Assembly (NCBI GenBank): GCA_016235045.1
Contig: JACRME010000027.1
Coordinates: forward strand, 52,548-116,547
DNA length: 64,000 bases
Reading direction: 5' to 3'
Source of the DNA: Nitrosomonadales bacterium
Lineage (GTDB): Bacteria; Pseudomonadota; Gammaproteobacteria; Burkholderiales; Gallionellaceae
The notes below the pieces were generated by a model. The model was not told the origin of the DNA and did no database searches. It saw only the letters and a list, made by a program, of their open reading frames with translations. The position numbers were made by a program, and so were the translations under genes. Shown here piece by piece: positions 8,198 through 15,392 of this stretch (the first letter of the stretch is position 1; the number at the start of each line of letters is the position of its first letter).

Positions 8198-8326
8198 TCA
8201 GGCCAGGAACAAATACGCGGCGATACCGGCGACGGCGAGCAGCACCACGACCAGCATCATCTTTTCGTGGACGCACATACCGGGCGTGGTCTCGCAACTG
8301 CTGTTCATTTTGCACATGATGGACAT
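8198..8326 (-). CDS. 42-residue Cys/Met-rich single-pass membrane protein
   Basis: Small ORF read directly: MSIMCKMNSSCETTPGMC then a short basic stretch and the membrane segment MMLVVVLLAVAGIAAYLFLA. AAGGAG lies 5 nt before the ATG, and the start is 50 nt downstream of the ECF-type promoter at 8376-8405. Three Cys and several Met cluster in the predicted soluble N-terminus, suggesting metal binding. It is the first gene of the cytochrome unit. No family recognised. Confidence 0.75.
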   Translation of the reverse strand: MSIMCKMNSSCETTPGMCVHEKMMLVVVLLAVAGIAAYLFLA

Positions 8327-8375
8327 GTCAACTCCTTAAGAATGGTTAAGTCACGCTTTGCGACGGTGACGTGCG

Positions 8376-8405
8376 TTAGTCGTGTGTAACGAAATAATCC
8401 TTACA
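8376..8405 (-). promoter_or_regulatory. ECF-sigma-type promoter motif before the cytochrome operon
   Basis: Leftward TGTAAGG, 16 nt, CGACTAA, 50 nt before the 42-residue protein. It is back-to-back with the divergent copy at 8418-8446, with 12 bp between the two -35 boxes. Confidence 0.65.
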
Positions 8406-8417
8406 AACGAATAACCA

Positions 8418-8446
8418 TGTAAGGAATCCGCCTGTCCAACGACTAA
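8418..8446 (+). promoter_or_regulatory. ECF-sigma-type promoter motif before the thioredoxin gene
   Basis: Rightward TGTAAGG, 15 nt beginning AATCCGCC, CGACTAA, 48 nt before the thioredoxin start. The spacer start AATCCGCC is shared with the copy at 11300-11328. Confidence 0.7.
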
Positions 8447-8494
8447 GACATAGCGGTACATACCCACTCGATTAACCTTATCAAGGAGAGCACC

Positions 8495-8875
8495 ATGAGA
8501 ACGCTAATGAAATTCGTGACTCTGCTGTCATTGCTGTTCCCGTTGTTCGCCCAGGCCGTCGGCGATCCCTACACCCAGGACAAACTGGACGCGCTGAACA
8601 AGTCCGGCAAACCGGCGCTGGTGTTCATCCATGCCGACTGGTGCCCAACCTGCCGCGCGCAGGATGCCGTGCTGGAGAAATTGCTGCCGACCGAAGAGTT
8701 CAAAGCCATCACGACACTGAAGGTCGACTTCGATACGCAGAAGCCCGTGGTCAAGGCTTTCGGTGTCATGTATCAGAGCACGCTCATCGTGTTCAAGGGC
8801 GGCAAAGAAGTTACCCGCGTGACCGGTGAGACCGACCGCGACAAGATTGCAGCGCTGTTGCGCAAGGGGCTGTAG
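8495..8875 (+). CDS. Secreted thioredoxin-like protein
   Basis: 126 residues: signal peptide (FVTLLSLLFPLFAQAVG), then a thioredoxin fold with FIHADWCPTCRAQDAVL (active-site CPTC) and VMYQSTLIVFKGGKEVTRVTG, where Ser-Thr stands at the usual cis-Pro position. AAGGAGAGCACC precedes the ATG. A periplasmic reductant fits with the CcdA-like gene downstream, whose family delivers electrons to such proteins. It is divergent from the cytochrome operon. Confidence 0.9.
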   Translation: MRTLMKFVTLLSLLFPLFAQAVGDPYTQDKLDALNKSGKPALVFIHADWCPTCRAQDAVLEKLLPTEEFKAITTLKVDFDTQKPVVKAFGVMYQSTLIVFKGGKEVTRVTGETDRDKIAALLRKGL

Positions 8876-8949
8876 ACGACCTCACCGCGTGGGCACAAAG
8901 ACGTGCCCACTCTACGAATAATTAAGGTTCATGGCTTGGTGGAGAGTCA

Positions 8950-8998
8950 GTAGGGTGCGCCTGCGCACCATTCGCAACGGTACGTAAACGCACCCTAC
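8950..8998. repeat. Inverted repeat GTAGGGTGCG ... CGCACCCTAC
   Basis: 49-bp palindromic unit in the thioredoxin-ccdA gap. GCGCACCCTAC and similar fragments recur near 14569 and 14800, so it is a dispersed intergenic repeat. Confidence 0.6.
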
Positions 8999-9017
8999 AC
9001 AGGAAAACGGAGAATAT

Positions 9018-9500
9018 ATGGAATTAACCGCAACCAGCTACGGCCTGTCCTTCCTCGCGGGCGTATTGTCCACGCTGTCCCCCTGTGTGCTGCCGCTTAT
9101 CCCCATCCTGATGGGCTCGGCAGCGAGCACGCATCGCTTCGGCACCTTCGCGCTGGTAGGCGGGCTGATGTTGTCGTTCACGCTGATCGGCGTGGGGCTG
9201 GGTTCGCTGGGCGGCAGCATCGGACTGGAGCAGGGTACCTTGCGCATCGTCGGCGGCGTGCTGTTGATCCTGTTCGGCGCGGTGCTGTTCTCCAGCCGCT
9301 TGCAGGACAGGTTCAGCGCGGCGGTCAGCCGAATGGGCGTGGGGCAGGGCTTGTTGGCGCGGTTTAATCTTAACGGCTTGCACGGCCAGTTCCTGCTTGG
9401 CCTGTTGCTGGGCATCGTGTGGAGCCCGTGCGTCGGCCCCACGCTGGGCGTGGCGATCACGCTGGCCAGCCAGGGTCAGGTACTGGCGAGACGGTCATGA
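9018..9500 (+). CDS. CcdA/DsbD-type transmembrane electron carrier, C-terminally truncated
   Basis: 160 residues with about four membrane segments. Both redox Cys-Pro motifs are present: STLSPCVLPLIPILMG in segment 1 and VWSPCVGPTLG in segment 4. Full CcdA proteins have six segments and ~220-240 residues; here the frame ends just after GVAITLASQGQVLARRS, and the next gene starts inside the last codons. That looks like a deletion that removed the last two segments. It may be inactive. CGGAGA precedes the ATG. Confidence 0.85.
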   Translation: MELTATSYGLSFLAGVLSTLSPCVLPLIPILMGSAASTHRFGTFALVGGLMLSFTLIGVGLGSLGGSIGLEQGTLRIVGGVLLILFGAVLFSSRLQDRFSAAVSRMGVGQGLLARFNLNGLHGQFLLGLLLGIVWSPCVGPTLGVAITLASQGQVLARRS

Positions 9501-9949
9501 AACTGTTGTCATTCATATTTGCCGCACTGTTGGTTTCCTTCTCATCGTTGGTACTGGCCGCCGACGGACTCGTCGCCGTGAAAAGCCCGCACAGCGTCTC
9601 CGCCACGATGGATAGATTTGAGGCATTGGCAAAGCAACGCGGACTCGCCGTGTTTGCACGCATCGATCATGCTGCGGGGGCGGCAAAAATCGGCAAAGCG
9701 CTGCGTCCCACAGAAGTGATCATCTTCGGCAATCCGCAAGGCGGCACACCATTCATGGAATGTGCGCAGACCGTGGGTATAGACCTGCCGTTGAAAGCGC
9801 TGGTCTGGGAGGATGCATCCGCCCAGGTATGGCTTGGCTACAACGATCCTGATTATTTGGCCAAGCGTCACGATGTGGCGAAGTGTCCGGTTGTCGAGAA
9901 TCTGCGCAAGGCGTTGGCGGGCTTGGCGGAAGCTTCAGTAGCTCCGTGA
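9497..9949 (+). CDS. Secreted DUF302 domain protein
   Basis: 150 residues: signal peptide (LLSFIFAALLVSFSSLVLA), then a DUF302 domain (HSVSATMDRFEALAKQRG, FARIDHAAGA, TEVIIFGNPQGGTPFM, PLKALVWEDASAQVWLGYND). The ATG overlaps the end of the truncated ccdA frame (ATGA). DUF302 proteins are small periplasmic or cytoplasmic proteins of unclear function. Confidence 0.88.
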   Translation: MKLLSFIFAALLVSFSSLVLAADGLVAVKSPHSVSATMDRFEALAKQRGLAVFARIDHAAGAAKIGKALRPTEVIIFGNPQGGTPFMECAQTVGIDLPLKALVWEDASAQVWLGYNDPDYLAKRHDVAKCPVVENLRKALAGLAEASVAP

Positions 9950-9961
9950 TGTGGAATTCGC

Positions 9962-10183
9962 TTAACTGCAACAGCCCTTGCCGTTTTCCTGCACCGGCGG
10001 ACACGGCACGCTGCCATAGGAACAATACACGCAGCAATCGCCGGGCTTGGGTTTGAGCAGGACGTGGCAGTGGGGGCATTCGTAGAACCACTGGCATGCG
10101 TCTGTCGGCATGGTTTCCAGTTGCCGGTGTCCGCAGTGCGGGCAGGTGAGCAGCGATTCCAGTACGGGTTTGAACGGGGTCAT
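9962..10183 (-). CDS. GDCCVxC domain protein
   Basis: 73 residues with CPHCGH near the N-terminus, ECPHCHVLLKPKPGDCCVYCSYGSVPCPP and a terminal GCCS. This matches the family named GDCCVxC domain-containing (seleno)protein; here every position is Cys and there is no in-frame UGA. Two CxxC pairs suggest zinc binding; the GDCCVYC motif may bind metal or act in redox. The ATG overlaps the stop of the upstream gene (ATGA). It is the last gene of the NPCxxK operon. Confidence 0.88.
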   Translation of the reverse strand: MTPFKPVLESLLTCPHCGHRQLETMPTDACQWFYECPHCHVLLKPKPGDCCVYCSYGSVPCPPVQENGKGCCS

Positions 10184-10968
10184 GGCTGGCTTTCCCGGGT
10201 GGTGATCTCCCGTTCGATTCTACCCAGAATATCCTCCACTGAAATATCGATCTGGCTGGTGATGTCCAGTGCCCGGTCTTCGAACACGTCCTCGCCGGGA
10301 TGCGCGTCTGCCCAGGCCCACACGATCTCGTCGCGCTTTTTCAGCAACGCTTCGATGTGCGGACGGTAGAGTACGAACATCGCGCTGATCCAGCGGTTTA
10401 CCGGCAACGAGGGGAATGCATGGTCGATGACGAAACTATCCAACATTCGTATCACCTGCTCGGCGGGATACCAGGCTTCGGCGGTGACCCAGCGGTTGGT
10501 GGTGAACAGTGTTGTCGGAAAACCGTAGCCGTCCATGGCGATGGCGACCAGGTGCGACAGCGCTTCGTCGCCTGTCGGCCACGGATCTGTTGCTGGATAT
10601 TCGATGGGTGCGACACCGTCAGTCATGCCCTTGGGACGCAGGAAGCAATGGAAATGTCCGTGCTCTCCCGTTTCGCTGCGATGCGCGTGGTAGTAATACT
10701 GCGCATGCGTTTCGCGGTCGTACACGTCGTCTTCGGGGTAGTGGTTGAATTCGTAGAACGTCTCGCCCCGGTTCAGGGAATCGCGCAACACTTCGCCGAC
10801 GATGTTCAATCCGGCCTTGCGCAACGCACGATAACTCGCGGCGATCTCATGCCCCGCCTGCCGCATTGCATGCAACTGCTCCGGCGGCAGGCGGGAGAGA
10901 TCGGGCGCAACAACCAGCCTCGATTCGAGGCCGGTCGCAGGTACTGCCTGTTTTAGTGCGCTGCGCAT
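10180..10968 (-). CDS. Conserved protein of unknown function (possibly DUF6969)
   Basis: 262 residues, no signal or membrane segment. Conserved-looking blocks are FYEFNHYPEDDVYDRETHAQ, YYYHAHRSETGEHGHFHCFL and HLVAIAMDGYGFPTTLFTTN. The clustered His residues could bind metal. I recall a DUF6969 family of this look but cannot confirm it. The start at 10968 lies inside the end of the NPCxxK gene, so the two are coupled; a longer frame upstream is a shadow of the repeat. Confidence 0.75.
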   Translation of the reverse strand: MRSALKQAVPATGLESRLVVAPDLSRLPPEQLHAMRQAGHEIAASYRALRKAGLNIVGEVLRDSLNRGETFYEFNHYPEDDVYDRETHAQYYYHAHRSETGEHGHFHCFLRPKGMTDGVAPIEYPATDPWPTGDEALSHLVAIAMDGYGFPTTLFTTNRWVTAEAWYPAEQVIRMLDSFVIDHAFPSLPVNRWISAMFVLYRPHIEALLKKRDEIVWAWADAHPGEDVFEDRALDITSQIDISVEDILGRIEREITTRESQP

Positions 10969-11249
10969 GGATTTTTTGCACCGCAGGGGTTCTTCGCAGC
11001 ACACGGGCTTTTGGCTGCGCAGGGATTCTTGGCCGCGCACGGGTTGGCCTTCTTCTTGGATTTCGCCATGCACGGGTTCTTGCCGGCACAGGGATTCTTC
11101 CCGGCGCAGGGATTGGCGCTTGCCGTCTGACGCGAACGCGCCGCGCAGGGATTAGCTGCGCCGCAGGGGGCGGCACAGGCTGCACCGCTTACGGCCGCTG
11201 CCAGTGCGCCGGAAGATAACAGTGTCTTGGCGATTTGATTGAGGTTCAT
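10953..11249 (-). CDS. Secreted Cys-rich NPCxxK-repeat protein
   Basis: 98 residues: signal peptide (LLSSGALAAAVSGAACAA), then almost only tandem NPCAxK-type units (NPCAGKNPCAGKNPCMAK, NPCAAKNPCAAKSPCAAK, NPCGAKNPCAAH). Regular Cys-X5-Cys spacing with Lys suggests metal or haem-associated binding, or a modified peptide. The same units occur in the cytochrome at 7592. AAGGAGAACTCC precedes the ATG. First gene of a three-gene unit with an ECF-type promoter 50 nt upstream. Confidence 0.85.
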   Translation of the reverse strand: MNLNQIAKTLLSSGALAAAVSGAACAAPCGAANPCAARSRQTASANPCAGKNPCAGKNPCMAKSKKKANPCAAKNPCAAKSPCAAKNPCGAKNPCAAH

Positions 11250-11299
11250 TGGAGTTCTCCTTGATTGTGATGGCATGGCCGAAATGGCGGATGCGGGAG

Positions 11300-11328
11300 T
11301 TAGTCGGGGCAGGGGCGGATTCCTTACA
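11300..11328 (-). promoter_or_regulatory. ECF-sigma-type promoter motif before the NPCxxK operon
   Basis: Leftward TGTAAGG, 15 nt beginning AATCCGCC, CGACTAA, 50 nt before the start codon at 11249. Confidence 0.7.
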
Positions 11329-11422
11329 GGGCAAAGCAGAGCATCACCGCGATCAATCGAATACCTGCCCGCTGCTATAAAGTAGAATCCGCTACGATGG
11401 CTTGATCGGGAAAAGCGAGAAC

Positions 11423-11872
11423 ATGATCGGACTGATACAACGCGTCAGCGAAGCAAGCGTCAAGGTGGATGGCAACATCGCCGGGCAGATCGGGCGCGGC
11501 CTGCTGGTGCTGGTCGGCGTCGAGAAGCATGACGACTCGGCCACTGCGCATCGCCTGCTCGAACGCATCCTCACTTACCGCGTCTTTCCCGACGAACAGG
11601 GCAAGATGAACCGGTCGCTCGCCGACATCGGCGGCGAACTGCTGCTGGTGCCGCAATTCACGCTGGCCGCCGACACGCACAAAGGCACACGCCCCAGCTT
11701 TTCATCTGCTGTCGCGCCGGAGAAGGGGGCAGAACTGTTCGCTGATTTTGTGCGCAAGGCACGGGAGCGTCATGCCAGAGTCGAGACCGGTGTGTTCGGC
11801 GCGGACATGAAAGTGAGCCTCGTCAACGACGGGCCGGTGACGTTCTGGTTGCAGGTCGGGAATAAAGATTAA
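11423..11872 (+). CDS. dtd: D-aminoacyl-tRNA deacylase
   Basis: 149 residues, normal length. It hydrolyses D-amino acids from mischarged tRNA. Signatures: [17 protein letters not shown] at the start, [21 protein letters not shown], and [13 protein letters not shown] containing the cross-subunit GPVT (Gly-cis-Pro type) motif. An in-frame ATG at 11402 would add seven residues not in the family. Confidence 0.96.
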   Translation: MIGLIQRVSEASVKVDGNIAGQIGRGLLVLVGVEKHDDSATAHRLLERILTYRVFPDEQGKMNRSLADIGGELLLVPQFTLAADTHKGTRPSFSSAVAPEKGAELFADFVRKARERHARVETGVFGADMKVSLVNDGPVTFWLQVGNKD

Positions 11873-12030
11873 CTCCCTCCCCCTTGCAGGGGGAGGGCTG
11901 CACCCGCAAGGGGTAGGCCGTGGTTGTAAGGGGCTATCGCCCCAACAACACACGCACGGATGGGGGTAGAAGTTGCGTGGATATTCCTTCTCTACCCCCA
12001 TCCTGCCCTTCCCCCTGCAAGGGGGAAGGA
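11873..12030. repeat. Dispersed structured repeat, copy C
   Basis: About 158 bp, CTCCCTCCCCCTTGCAGGGG to CCTTCCCCCTGCAAGGGGGA. Inner segments CACCCGCAAGGGG, a hairpin GGGGCTATCGCCCC, and GGGGTAGAAG/CTCTACCCCC pair across the element. Same family as 5502 and 7421. Confidence 0.8.
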
Positions 12031-12070
12031 ACGAGCAAACTAGAGTGATCTAAGAAAACAAGCAGAACGG

Positions 12071-12967
12071 ATGAAAAATATGAGACTAGGCATCGACCTC
12101 GGCGGCACCAAAATCGAAATCATTGCCCTCGACGACAGCGGCAAGGAACTCCTGCGCCGCCGCGTGCCCACGCCGCAAGGCAACTATTTCGAAACTTTGC
12201 AAGTCATCGCCCAACTCGTGCGCGACACCGAAGCAGAGCTCGGTCAGCGCGGCACACTCGGCATCGGCACACCCGGCACACTCTCCCGGGCAACCGGCCG
12301 CCTCAAGAACTCCAACTCGGTCGCGCTCAACGGCCAGCCCATCCTGCAAGACCTTGAATCGCTGTTGCAACGCAAGGTGCAGATCAGCAACGATGCCAAT
12401 TGCTTTGCGCTTTCCGAAGCCACGGACGGCGCGGCGGCAGGCGCATCGGTTGTGTTCGGCGTCATCCTCGGCACCGGCGTCGGCGCGGGCATCGTCGTCA
12501 ACGGCCACATCCTCACCGGCCCCAACGGCATCGCGGGCGAGTGGGGCCACAACCCGCTGCCCTGGCCGCAGCCGCAGGAACTTGTCGGGCCACCCTGCTA
12601 CTGCGGCAAACGCGGCTGCATCGAAACGTTCCTCTCCGGGCCGGGCATGGCGAAGCTGCATCAGATGGAAACCGGTTTATCGCTGAACGCCGAAGAGATC
12701 GTGACGCGAGCGGAGCAGGGCGACACCACCTGCGGGCATAGCTTGCAGATTTACGAGGACAGACTTGCGCGTTCCCTTGCACACGTCATTAATATCCTCG
12801 ATCCAGACGTCATCGTGCTGGGTGGTGGCATGTCCAACATCGAGCGGCTGTACGGGAGCGTACCTGCGCTGTGGGGGGAGTGGGTGTTCTCCGACCGGGT
12901 GGATACGAAACTGGTCAAGCATCGGTTCGGAGACTCCAGCGGGGTGCGCGGCGCGGCCTGGCTGTAA
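12071..12967 (+). CDS. ROK-family sugar kinase (fructokinase/Mak-like)
   Basis: 298 residues. ATP-site MRLGIDLGGTKIEI, GILGTGVGAGIVV-type phosphate loop, catalytic region GIAGEWGHNPLPWP, and the ROK zinc motif CYCGKRGCIETFLSGPG (CxCGxxGCxE). The spacing GHNPLP-x-CYCG resembles Mak/fructokinase and NagK. The start could be the ATG at 12071 or 12080. A 3'-end remnant of a second, similar gene lies at 15336-15392. Confidence 0.93.
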   Translation: MKNMRLGIDLGGTKIEIIALDDSGKELLRRRVPTPQGNYFETLQVIAQLVRDTEAELGQRGTLGIGTPGTLSRATGRLKNSNSVALNGQPILQDLESLLQRKVQISNDANCFALSEATDGAAAGASVVFGVILGTGVGAGIVVNGHILTGPNGIAGEWGHNPLPWPQPQELVGPPCYCGKRGCIETFLSGPGMAKLHQMETGLSLNAEEIVTRAEQGDTTCGHSLQIYEDRLARSLAHVINILDPDVIVLGGGMSNIERLYGSVPALWGEWVFSDRVDTKLVKHRFGDSSGVRGAAWL

Positions 12968-13117
12968 TCGAAGTTCGTTGGCGCATGATGCATGAAAGTC
13001 GGCCAAAGGCCATCCTTGATGAAGGGGCATATTCAGTCTTAACCGGTTCTTCACAACTTTGCCCACAAATGGGTGTAGGCTGACTCAGGATGTATTCAGC
13101 GCCAGCCGAGGTCGCCT

Positions 13118-14557
13118 ATGTATGAAGACCTGACAGCACTCGCGAATCGCTTGAGACGGGGGGTTATTCTCAGGTTCCCCTTTCTCGTTCCGGGAAAACG
13201 CGATGGCATCTACGCCTATCTATTGACGATAGCCCTGATGGGGTTCGCTTTGTTCGTGCGTTTGGCGATTGCCCCCGTGAATGCCGGGGTGCAGTACGTT
13301 ACCTTTTTCCCGGCCGTCACCCTCTCCGCAATCTTTGGCGGATACAAATCCGGAATGCTCGCCACGGTAATTGGTTTGATTCTCGCCACCTATATCTTCA
13401 CACCGCCTTATTACTCTTTTTCGATTGAGGTATTTCATCTCAGCTTCTGGTCAAACATGGTATTCCTGACGGACGGAATCATCGTCTCCCTTTCGATTGA
13501 GGCGATGCACCGCTACCGTCTGCAACTCAAGAAGGAGTTTGACGAATCCAGGAAATCCGAAGCGCAGGTGATGAAACTGAATGAGGAACTGGAAAGGCAA
13601 ATCGCCAGGCGCAAACAGGCTGACGAGGAACTGGCAGAGCAGGAAGAGTTTTTTCGCCTCATCACGGAGAATGTCGAGGACTTCATCGCGGTGCTGGATC
13701 TGAAAGGTCGGCGAATCTACAACAGCCCTTCTTACGCCAGGCTTTTTGGCGATGTGAACGCCATGAAAGGGACGGACTCCTTCGCCGAAATACACCCGGA
13801 GGATCGTGAACGCGTGAGGAAAACCTTCAGCGACGCCTTGCAGCGCGGTATCGGTCAGCGAACAGAATACCGGTTCCTGCTGCCCAACGGCGGCATCAGT
13901 TACATGGAGTCCAGCAGCGGACTGATCAAAAACAGCCGGGGCGAGCCGCAGAGTGTTGTCGTCGTGTCCCACGATGTTTCCGAGCGCAGGATGGCGGAAC
14001 AGAAAATCAAGGAATTCGCTTTCTACGACTCCTTGACGCAACTTCCCAATCGCCGACTGCTGGATGACCGTCTGGAGCAGGCCATTGCAGCCTGCAAGCG
14101 CAGCGGTCGCTATGGTGCAGTGTTGTTCCTCGATCTGGACAACTTCAAGCCGCTCAACGACAAGTACGGACACAAGGCGGGCGACTTGTTCCTGGTGGAG
14201 GTGGCCCGCCGCCTTGCCCGTTGCGTGCGCGAAGTGGATACCGTGGCGCGTTTCGGCGGGGATGAATTCGTGGTGGTGCTCAGCGAATTGGCCGGGGACG
14301 AATCCGAATGCGCCAGAGAGGCAAGAATCGTAGGGGAGAAAATCCGCGCTGCCTTAACAGAGCCATATTTGCTGACCCCCAGTCCCCAAGGAACAGCAAA
14401 AATGATCACCCACCAGAATGTTGGCGCCAGCATAGGCGCTGCGTTGTTCCACAGCGATGCGAGTGCGGAGGATATTCTCAAGTGGGCCGACAAGGCGATG
14501 TATCAAGCGAAGGAGTCGGGGCGCAACCGGATTTGCTTCCATGATTCCGGAAGTTGA
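13118..14557 (+). CDS. Membrane PAS-GGDEF diguanylate cyclase
   Basis: 479 residues. About three to four membrane helices in the first 130 residues resemble the DUF4118/KdpD-like sensor (VTFFPAVTLSAIFGGYKSGM). A coiled coil follows (EAQVMKLNEELERQIARRKQ), then PAS (~178-290) and GGDEF (~300-475). The active-site RFGGDEFVVVL is intact, and REVD five residues upstream is the RxxD inhibitory c-di-GMP site. It should make c-di-GMP with product feedback. It is a single gene with no obvious operon partner. Confidence 0.93.
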   Translation: MYEDLTALANRLRRGVILRFPFLVPGKRDGIYAYLLTIALMGFALFVRLAIAPVNAGVQYVTFFPAVTLSAIFGGYKSGMLATVIGLILATYIFTPPYYSFSIEVFHLSFWSNMVFLTDGIIVSLSIEAMHRYRLQLKKEFDESRKSEAQVMKLNEELERQIARRKQADEELAEQEEFFRLITENVEDFIAVLDLKGRRIYNSPSYARLFGDVNAMKGTDSFAEIHPEDRERVRKTFSDALQRGIGQRTEYRFLLPNGGISYMESSSGLIKNSRGEPQSVVVVSHDVSERRMAEQKIKEFAFYDSLTQLPNRRLLDDRLEQAIAACKRSGRYGAVLFLDLDNFKPLNDKYGHKAGDLFLVEVARRLARCVREVDTVARFGGDEFVVVLSELAGDESECAREARIVGEKIRAALTEPYLLTPSPQGTAKMITHQNVGASIGAALFHSDASAEDILKWADKAMYQAKESGRNRICFHDSGS

Positions 14558-14647
14558 GCGGGCGCCCAAGCGCACCCTACTTGGCTCTGTTTCATGTTAG
14601 TGAGTAGGTTGGGTTGAGCGTAGCAATACCCAACAATTCAGGCGAGA

Positions 14648-14747
14648 TCGGTTTTGTAGGGTGTCAATAAGCGCAGCGCATTGCACCGGATGTCTAGATG
14701 TTACCCATACGGCGCAATGCCCGTTGGTTATTGCGCCCTACGCGGGC
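14648..14747. repeat. ~100-bp intergenic repeat, copy 1
   Basis: TCGGTTTTGTAGGGTGTCAA through GCGCAATGCCCGTTGGTTAT to CCCTACGCG. A near-identical copy sits about 590 bp downstream. The 14558-14852 gap also holds GCACCCTAC and GGTTGGGTTGAGCG fragments of dispersed repeats; no gene is seen there. Confidence 0.8.
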
Positions 14748-14852
14748 TAGCCATTTTTATTTCGCTCAGCCAAGATTTTCTTTCGCTCAGGAAAATTTTG
14801 CAGGGTGCGCTTGCGCACCAGATTGCCAACGCTCTCATGGGTATCGCGTTGC

Positions 14853-15203
14853 TCAACCCATCATACCCCGCTCAACATAGCTGGACGTGCCGCCGCCTTC
14901 ATCCCCATGCAACCATTGCCAGTCAAAGGAAAGGTGCAGTTTGCCACTTGCACTCGTGCTGATCTGGCCGGAGGACTTACCAGCGAGCAGTTTGGATGTT
15001 TTTGTGACGCATTGAAACAGCAGCTCGATACGATCTGGCGAGGTGAACCTGCCAACGAAGCAACCCTCAACGATCTCGCCGCCGCCATATTGGCCGGTGA
15101 TGATTTCGCCGGATTGGGAATAGTGGAAAACCGTTTCGGATGAGGACAGGCCGTGCTCATTGCCGATGGTGACGAACTGTTTGTTGTTGAGATTGTATTT
15201 CAC
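14853..15203 (-). CDS. Small conserved protein (family often mislabelled N-acetylglutamate synthase)
   Basis: 116 residues from a GTG preceded by GGAAGG: KYNLNNKQFVTIGNEHGLSS, TVFHYSQSGEIITGQYGGGE, IVEGCFVGRF, LHLSFDWQWLHGDEGGGTSS. It resembles a family of ~110-residue beta-rich proteins with closing WQW..GD motif that databases sometimes name after N-acetylglutamate synthase without basis. No catalytic motif is visible. It is flanked by the two copies of a 100-bp repeat. An upstream in-frame GTG at 15275 would start inside the repeat. Confidence 0.65.
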   Translation of the reverse strand: MKYNLNNKQFVTIGNEHGLSSSETVFHYSQSGEIITGQYGGGEIVEGCFVGRFTSPDRIELLFQCVTKTSKLLAGKSSGQISTSASGKLHLSFDWQWLHGDEGGGTSSYVERGMMG

Positions 15204-15237
15204 GTGCCATGCCTTCCGATTTGTTAGTCGGTGTGTT

Positions 15238-15337
15238 CGGTTTTGCAGGGTGTCAATAAGCGTAGCGCATTGCACCGGATGTGTAGATGTTACCCATACG
15301 GCGCAATGCCCGTTTGTTATTGCGCCCTACGCGAGCT
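15238..15337. repeat. ~100-bp intergenic repeat, copy 2
   Basis: Near-identical to 14648-14747 (GTGTCAATAAGCG, GTTACCCATACGGCGCAATG). It runs into the remnant ROK kinase end. Confidence 0.8.
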
Positions 15338-15392
15338 GGTGCAGCACCGCTTTGGCGATTCCAGCGGCGTGCGCGGTGCGGTCTGGCTATGA
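15336..15392 (+). pseudogene. 3' remnant of a second ROK kinase gene
   Basis: Eighteen codons, LVQHRFGDSSGVRGAVWL and stop, match the last codons of the ROK kinase at 12071 (LVKHRFGDSSGVRGAAWL). Nothing of the rest of the kinase is present upstream; the 100-bp repeat abuts it. Its last bases overlap the stop codon of the PIN-HTH gene on the other strand. Confidence 0.8.

Noticed and set aside
10970..11110. Short tandem DNA repeats (GCACAGGGATTC-like) suggesting a minisatellite
   Set aside because: They are the in-frame coding repeats of the NPCxxK protein.
11918..11945. TGTAAGG in repeat copy C as another ECF -35 box
   Set aside because: No CGACTAA follows; the sequence is part of the repeat's own hairpin.
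13118..14557. GGDEF protein as a dual cyclase/phosphodiesterase
   Set aside because: No EAL domain follows; the frame ends after GGDEF.
15201..15245. A CGACTAA box before the 116-residue gene as a fifth ECF promoter
   Set aside because: CGACTAA is present on the minus strand, but no TGTAAGG stands at the right distance; the position holds CTGCAAAACC.
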